NCBI GenBank assembly: GCA_005882955.1
Contig: VBBB01000066.1
Coordinates: forward strand, 1-9,324
Source: Candidatus Bathyarchaeota archaeon
GTDB lineage: Archaea; Thermoproteota; Bathyarchaeia; 40CM-2-53-6
Length of the DNA: 9,324 nucleotides
Reading direction: 5' to 3'
Each line of letters opens with the position of its first letter. Within the stretch, counting starts at the first letter, position 1. The notes under the pieces were generated by a model. The model was not told where the DNA came from. It saw only the letters and a list, made by a program, of their open reading frames with translations, and searched no databases. This document shows positions 6,381 to 9,324 of this stretch, one piece after another. The translations under genes and the position numbers were made by a program.

Positions 6381-6403
6381 GATAACCTAAATCCACGGAA
6401 CCC
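6381..6403 (-). repeat. Degenerate ORB-like element
   Basis: Read on the minus strand, GGTTCCGTGGATTTAGG aligns with the better box at 6536-6554 (GTTCCAGTGGAATTAAGG), with one base missing in the core and one in the tail. It faces the same way as that box and lies on the other side of the AT-rich segment. Confidence 0.3.
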
Positions 6404-6470
6404 CACAGTGACCTTCTGGAGTAAGAATCAAAACATATCTATCCAACCCTTCAATTTATGATTAATTATT

Positions 6471-6487
6471 GCACTGGAAATTAAGGG
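6471..6487 (+). repeat. ORB-like origin recognition box, plus orientation
   Basis: GCACTGGAAATTAAGGGG carries the half-dyad ACTGGAA, an A/T spacer and a G run, the layout of archaeal origin recognition boxes bound by the winged helix and AAA+ domain of Orc1/Cdc6. The G run continues as GGGG-T-GGG. It lies directly beside the AT-rich segment and is inverted relative to the box at 6536-6554. Confidence 0.6.
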
Positions 6488-6508
6488 GTGGGTGTGATGT
6501 GTTTAGTC

Positions 6509-6523
6509 GGTCCAGTCGAAATT
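6509..6523 (+). repeat. Degenerate ORB-like element between the two main boxes
   Basis: GGTCCAGTCGAAATT differs at few positions from the box at 6536-6554 read on its own strand (GTTCCAGTGGAATT). It has no G run. It sits in the 48-base interval between the two inverted main boxes. Confidence 0.4.
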
Positions 6524-6535
6524 CATGTACGAGAA

Positions 6536-6554
6536 CCCTTAATTCCACTGGAAC
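6536..6554 (-). repeat. ORB-like origin recognition box, minus orientation
   Basis: Minus-strand GTTCCAGTGGAATTAAGGG contains the dyad TTCCAGTGGAA, then TTAA and a G run. It is the best box in the window. It ends ten bases before the TTG start of orc1/cdc6, and its TTAATT (6539-6544) is also the nearest TATA-like element to that gene, so binding of the initiator here could repress its own gene. Confidence 0.6.
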
Positions 6555-6563
6555 AGGGACCGC

Positions 6564-7838
6564 TTGAACATCACCCAGAAGTGTTCTCACAGTTTGTCGC
6601 AACAAGGACTAGATCTCATCTTTGAACAAGTCCTCTCAGGAGGACAGATCTTCAAAGACAGAAATCTCCTAAGACACGACTACGTGCCCACAAGCCTGCC
6701 CCATCGAGAGGAACAGATCCGACGCCTCGGCTCCGTCCTAGCCCCCGCACTATCGAAGGAACGCGTATCCAACATTTTTGCCTACGGGAAGACCGGGACA
6801 GGGAAGACCATCGTCGCAAGATTCGTCTTGGACAGGCTGCAAAAGAAGGCGAGAGACTACGGCCGAGCTGTAGACACTAGCTATGTGAATTGTCGGCTTT
6901 CAGGGACCAACTACAGGGTCATAGCTGATCTCTGTCGAGCGTTAGGCCAGGAGGTCCCGTTTACCGGGCTGGCTGTGGGAGAACTGCTCGATCGGTTAAG
7001 GGATGCTTTGAAGTCACGGGGGTCTGCGTTTCTCGTGGTACTCGACGAGATTGATGCTCTGGTCAAGAGGAGCGAGGACGACAGCGTACTTTACGAATTG
7101 ACGAGAATCAATGAAAGCCTGGAAGGTGGATGGATTGGAGTCATCGGAATCTCAAACGACCTTCACTTCAAAGATTTCCTGGATCCTCGAGTATTGAGTT
7201 CGCTTGGAGAAGAGGAGCTGGTTTTCAAACCGTATTCGTCCGATGAACTGTACGATATTCTGAGTGATCGGGCAGAGGCCGCGTTTCAGCCGGGCGCCTT
7301 AGAGGATGGCGCCTTACGACTCTGCGCCGCCATGGCGGCGGGGGAGCATGGTGATGCTAGAAGGGCGCTTGATCTCCTACGTGTCGCTGGTGAGATTGGT
7401 GAGAGGGGGAGAGAGAAAGGTATCCTAGAGTCACATGTTCGACTGGCTCAGCAGAAAGTGGAGCATGACAGGGTGACCGAGGTCCTGTCCTCATTACCGC
7501 TTCATTCAAGAATCCTTCTCATCGCAGTCCTACACTCCGAGAACGCGCGGAAAGAGAGTTTAGTGACCGGGGACGTATACGAGGTATACCGCGAATTATG
7601 CGCTGCTGCGGCCGTGGAATCATTGACTCAGAGGCGGGTGAGCGGATTGCTAAACGAGCTGGATCTCATGGGAATCGTTAATGCGCGTGTTGTGAGCTTC
7701 GGCCGGTACGGGCGGACGAAGAAGATCCGGCTGGGAGTTGAGCCGCGTGCTGTGACGTCGACGTTTGGGAGTGACGGCTTGGTACGAGGACTCCTAGAGT
7801 ATGCACCCAAGAGTCTCCCGAAACAGCACGCTCGCTAG
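6564..7838 (+). CDS. orc1/cdc6: Orc1/Cdc6 replication initiator (AAA+ ATPase)
   Basis: This protein binds origin recognition boxes and recruits the MCM helicase. The 424-residue product opens with the family N-terminus (IFKDRNLLRHDYVPTSLPHRE, 29-49). The AAA+ core follows: Walker A GKTGTGKT (75-82), Walker B LVVLDEID (157-164), sensor 1 SND (197-199) and sensor 2 GDARRALDLLR (263-273). A C-terminal winged helix spans about 306-395 (LPLHSRILL... QRRVSGLLNELDLMGIV). All ATP-site residues are present. The only in-frame starts before the conserved N-terminus are TTG at 6564 (with AGGGA close by) and TTG at 6594, because a TAA at 6540-6542 closes the frame; I chose the first. It follows the candidate origin and overlaps the DUF99 gene by 38 bases. 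Confidence 0.95.
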   Translation: MNITQKCSHSLSQQGLDLIFEQVLSGGQIFKDRNLLRHDYVPTSLPHREEQIRRLGSVLAPALSKERVSNIFAYGKTGTGKTIVARFVLDRLQKKARDYGRAVDTSYVNCRLSGTNYRVIADLCRALGQEVPFTGLAVGELLDRLRDALKSRGSAFLVVLDEIDALVKRSEDDSVLYELTRINESLEGGWIGVIGISNDLHFKDFLDPRVLSSLGEEELVFKPYSSDELYDILSDRAEAAFQPGALEDGALRLCAAMAAGEHGDARRALDLLRVAGEIGERGREKGILESHVRLAQQKVEHDRVTEVLSSLPLHSRILLIAVLHSENARKESLVTGDVYEVYRELCAAAAVESLTQRRVSGLLNELDLMGIVNARVVSFGRYGRTKKIRLGVEPRAVTSTFGSDGLVRGLLEYAPKSLPKQHAR

Positions 7839-8397
7839 CTGTATCGGGATCGAGGATGGACCGTTTCTACCCAAGAGGCTCGGCGGGTCGAAGGCCCCAC
7901 TTGTCGCGGTGCAACTGAACGGCCCACACCTAGTGAAGGCTAGGGTCGCATCGATAAGCGTGGACGGATTGGACGCCACCAATTCTGCGTTGAGAATGCT
8001 CAGCTCACTTCCATTGCGAGATTCTCCGATTCTGCTAGCCGGCGCAACATTCGCAGGCTTCAACATAATCAACCCTAGAGTGTTGCAGAGAAGATTCAGA
8101 ACCCCGACAATCGTCGTAATTGGGTCTCGACCAAATAACAGAGCTGTGAAACGTGCCCTGGTCAGGCATTTTCCAGACTGGAGGAAAAGGTGGCGGATCC
8201 TATCCGCGCTGGGTCCGTTGTATCAGGTACGAACGTTCAGGAACGAGGGTCCGATCTTCTACGAAGCGTTTGGCTGTGAAGACAATGAGGCGAGAAGGAT
8301 CTTGAAAGAGTGGTCGTATGTCTCAAGAACTCCAGAGCCCTTGCGCGTCGCCGGGCTGGTGGCTAGAGGACTGTTTCCAGCACAACCTCTCGACTAG
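7801..8397 (+). CDS. DUF99 family protein (UPF0215, endonuclease V-like fold)
   Basis: DUF99 proteins are archaeal proteins of unknown role that are distantly related in fold to endonuclease V. The 198-residue product shows the family marks in order: CIGIEDGPFLP (14-24), SVDGLDATNSA (53-63), ILLAGATFAGFNIINP (77-92), IVVIGSRPNN (104-113) and the C-terminal RTPEPLRVAGLVARGL (176-191). The middle part is rich in arginine. The ATG at 7801 overlaps the 3' end of orc1/cdc6 by 38 bases in another frame, and GAGGA lies about 11 bases upstream, so the two genes are almost certainly co-transcribed and perhaps translationally coupled. Whether it acts on DNA near the origin or in repair is speculation. 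Confidence 0.9.
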   Translation: MHPRVSRNSTLASCIGIEDGPFLPKRLGGSKAPLVAVQLNGPHLVKARVASISVDGLDATNSALRMLSSLPLRDSPILLAGATFAGFNIINPRVLQRRFRTPTIVVIGSRPNNRAVKRALVRHFPDWRKRWRILSALGPLYQVRTFRNEGPIFYEAFGCEDNEARRILKEWSYVSRTPEPLRVAGLVARGLFPAQPLD

Positions 8398-8474
8398 GCT
8401 CTAGGTTACAGGAGGCTTTAGTCGTCCTCTGGAGGCTAGTGTGGACGTTCATCGCAACTGTTCATTGGGACTCG

Positions 8475-8480
8475 GGAGGA
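8475..8480 (+). promoter_or_regulatory. Strong Shine-Dalgarno site for the 61-residue gene
   Basis: GGAGGA stands seven bases before the ATG at 8488. It is the main evidence that this short frame is translated, in preference to the overlapping frame starting with GTG at 8441. Confidence 0.6.
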
Positions 8481-8487
8481 AAATCGG

Positions 8488-8673
8488 ATGCTTGGAAAAG
8501 AGAACTCGAAGGAGAACAAGCTCAACGAGTATTTCCGCCGGAGATGCTCGAATTATGAACGGTTTCTTTGCGATCGCGTCTGGGAATGCGCATTGTGCGC
8601 GCAGCAAGTCGGCAAAGTGGAGACATTGGAATTGCCTACGGTTACAAAGGTCGAGGCGTTGAGGCGGAGGTGA
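8488..8673 (+). CDS. Unrecognised 61-residue protein with four cysteines
   Basis: I do not recognise this protein. It starts with a charged, lysine- and glutamate-rich segment (1-13), then carries cysteines at 20, 28, 34 and 37 (C-x7-C-x5-C-x2-C), which could hold one zinc ion. The end is VETLELPTVTKVEALRRR. An excellent ribosome binding site precedes the ATG. Its stop codon is embedded in the ribosome binding site of the next gene, so the two look like a translationally coupled pair downstream of DUF99. Residues 43-51 (KVETLELPT) match the C-terminal KMETLELPT of HflX. A role with nucleic acid or ribosomes is a guess from the basic residues and the HflX-like peptide. Confidence 0.65.
   Translation: MLGKENSKENKLNEYFRRRCSNYERFLCDRVWECALCAQQVGKVETLELPTVTKVEALRRR
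8666..8673 (+). promoter_or_regulatory. Shine-Dalgarno site overlapping a stop codon
   Basis: GGAGGTGA, nearly the full complement of the 16S rRNA tail, lies four bases before the ATG at 8678, and its TGA is the stop of the 61-residue gene. This favours re-initiation by the same ribosome. Confidence 0.7.
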
Positions 8674-8677
8674 GACG

Positions 8678-8905
8678 ATGGAAGTTTTGAGGGAAGAGGA
8701 GGTCTTGCAGCTGGAGGAGGAGTTGTTGCGCAGATTGGAAGAGAAGCTTACGCCACTCGTTGAGCAAGCGGCGGTCGATGCTGCAAAGGTAGCCATGCAT
8801 CAGTTGAGGCTTGACTTGATGAGTCACCTTAGCAGGCATGAGGATACGATAAGACGGCTGAAACGGACTGAATCCGCGCTGAACCACATCCCCACGACAA
8901 GATAG
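8678..8905 (+). CDS. Small coiled-coil protein of unknown function
   Basis: The 75-residue product is almost entirely predicted helix. Residues 1-30 (MEVLREEEVLQLEEELLRRL onward) show heptad-spaced leucines and valines between acidic and basic residues. A second helix at about 33-68 has the same character, with a more basic end (HEDTIRRLKRTESAL). This suggests a helical hairpin or an oligomerising coiled coil. There are no cysteines, no membrane segment and no signal peptide. It is the second gene of the pair starting at 8488 and has the best ribosome binding site in the window. I cannot name a family. Coiled coils of this length often act as adaptors, which is inference only. Confidence 0.7.
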   Translation: MEVLREEEVLQLEEELLRRLEEKLTPLVEQAAVDAAKVAMHQLRLDLMSHLSRHEDTIRRLKRTESALNHIPTTR

Positions 8906-8907
8906 GC

Positions 8908-8932
8908 GGTCCCAAGGACCCTTCAAGGGGTC
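8908..8932. terminator. Weak nested hairpins between convergent genes
   Basis: GGTCC-CAA-GGACC (8909-8920, approximate) and GACCC-TTCAAG-GGGTC (8917-8932) are overlapping short inverted repeats just after the coiled-coil gene's stop. They are mutually exclusive stems with no T tract behind them, so a role in termination is doubtful. Confidence 0.2.
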
Positions 8933-8947
8933 TAGGCTGAGCACGGA

Positions 8948-8996
8948 TTCAAAGCCAAACTAGATTCTCCCGCGATCTTTCAAACCAGACGAGATT
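8948..8996. repeat. Imperfect direct repeat in the convergent gap
   Basis: TTCAAAGCCAAACTAGATT (8948-8966) is repeated as TTCAAACCAGACGAGATT (8979-8996) with one base missing and two changed. It lies between the stops of the coiled-coil gene and the zinc-protein gene. Its meaning is unknown. Confidence 0.35.
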
Positions 8997-8997
8997 A

Positions 8998-9324
8998 CTA
9001 TTTTTTGCAGCTATGGCAGAGAGGACTCTTGTTAATGACGCCCTTAGTGGTGACACATTCTGTGCAGAGATGTTTCCGACAAGAACTGCATAGTCGGGTA
9101 TGTTCGTGGCAGACGACTCCCCCACATTCTTCGCAGACTGCTTGAGTAGCTTTGTCGCATAGATTGCACTTCCGTGTCTCATCCCAGATTATCTTACTGG
9201 TGGCCGCTTGGAGGATCTTTCGATAGGAGCGGCCGAGAGCGACTAGTTCGGCTGTCACGATCGGTATGTGTAGAAGCGTGATGCCAGACACGGAAATATC
9301 GTCGGGGTGAGCCCCTGACTCTCT
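8998..9324 (-). CDS. Cysteine-rich zinc-binding protein, probably truncated by the window edge
   Basis: The frame is open from the window edge to a TAG at 8998-9000. From a GTG at 9289-9291 the product would be 97 residues, but no stop separates that codon from the edge, and the preceding residues (DDISV) continue a strand-like pattern, so the gene probably starts further upstream. Numbered from the GTG, residues 1-40 look like a beta-rich segment (LLHIPIVTAELVALGRSYRK). A cross-brace cysteine/histidine array follows: C42/C45, C53/C56, C61/H64, C68/C71, C76/C79 and C92/C95. That is enough for three zinc ions and resembles B-box or tandem zinc-ribbon arrangements. Such modules mediate protein or nucleic acid binding. 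I do not recognise the full protein. It converges on the small coiled-coil gene. Confidence 0.7.
   Translation of the reverse strand, partial: RESGAHPDDISVSGITLLHIPIVTAELVALGRSYRKILQAATSKIIWDETRKCNLCDKATQAVCEECGGVVCHEHTRLCSSCRKHLCTECVTTKGVINKSPLCHSCKK

Larger units (their letters stand above)
6278..6563. other. Candidate chromosomal replication origin (oriC-like region)
   Basis: This gap lies directly upstream of the Orc1/Cdc6 gene, the usual place for an archaeal origin. It holds two good origin-recognition-box-like elements in inverted orientation (6471-6487 and 6536-6554), and at least one degenerate copy between them. Weaker copies lie near 6298 and 6385. An AT-rich segment, about 6423-6470, could be the unwinding element. 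I infer origin function from position and motif; the sequence alone does not prove it. Confidence 0.65.

Noticed and set aside
7794..8072. A 92-residue minus-strand frame opposite the start of DUF99.
   Set aside because: It is a shadow of the strongly supported DUF99 gene, with no family features and no ribosome binding site.
8411..8438. GGAGGCT repeated at 8411 and 8431, a 20-base period.
   Set aside because: Only seven bases match, and neither copy is placed to serve a convincing start codon; probably chance in a purine-rich leader.
8441..8662. A 73-residue plus-strand frame overlapping the 61-residue gene, with GGAGGCT shortly upstream.
   Set aside because: The spacing from GGAGG to the GTG is too short, the composition is arginine- and serine-rich as in shadow frames, and the frame at 8488 has a better site and couples to the next gene.
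1..9324. Search for CRISPR arrays, insertion sequences, toxin-antitoxin pairs, integrase genes and attachment sites.
   Set aside because: No regularly spaced repeats, transposase motifs, terminal inverted repeats or tRNA-associated integration sites are visible; the window looks like core chromosome.

Overview
This window is archaeal chromosomal DNA. The gene content shows this: the small subunit of DNA polymerase D, an Orc1/Cdc6 replication initiator, A/V-type ATPase subunit F, an Ogg2-type 8-oxoguanine glycosylase, an aspartate carbamoyltransferase regulatory subunit, an AbrB-PhoU regulator and a DUF99 protein. PolD argues against Thermoprotei-type crenarchaea; a deep TACK or euryarchaeal lineage (Bathyarchaeia-like, for example) fits, but I cannot assign a clade. 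Base composition is near balanced. GTG and TTG starts are common, and genes with strong Shine-Dalgarno sites are mixed with genes that have none.

Layout. Positions 1-175 hold the 3' end of an unrecognised plus-strand gene, followed by a gene-free stretch (176-532) ending in T-rich and A-rich tracts that could terminate transcription from both sides. From 5824 down to 533 runs a minus-strand series: pyrI, an Ogg2 glycosylase, atpF, hflX, an AbrB-PhoU regulator and DP1 of PolD. The first three are tightly packed (20-nt overlap, then a 10-nt gap). DP1 is broken into two frames at about 1209-1218, where a GGACC pentamer occurs twice in tandem; removing one copy restores a single 497-residue protein.

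On the plus strand, a YjbQ-family gene (5858-6277) starts 33 bases from the pyrI start. It is followed by a 286-base gap containing several origin-recognition-box-like sequences beside an AT-rich segment, and then by orc1/cdc6. This is the expected arrangement of an archaeal replication origin next to its initiator gene. A DUF99 gene overlaps the end of orc1/cdc6 by 38 bases. Two small genes with excellent ribosome binding sites follow: a 61-residue protein with four cysteines and a 75-residue predicted coiled-coil protein. I recognise neither. At the right edge, on the minus strand, is a cysteine-rich zinc-binding protein that probably continues beyond the window.

Most of the window serves replication, repair and housekeeping: origin plus initiator, replicative polymerase subunit, base-excision glycosylase, ribosome-associated GTPase and pyrimidine control. 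I see no mobile element, CRISPR array or defence system. The best leads are the candidate origin, the DP1 frameshift, the uncharacterised small-gene pair, and a nine-residue peptide shared between HflX and one of the small proteins.
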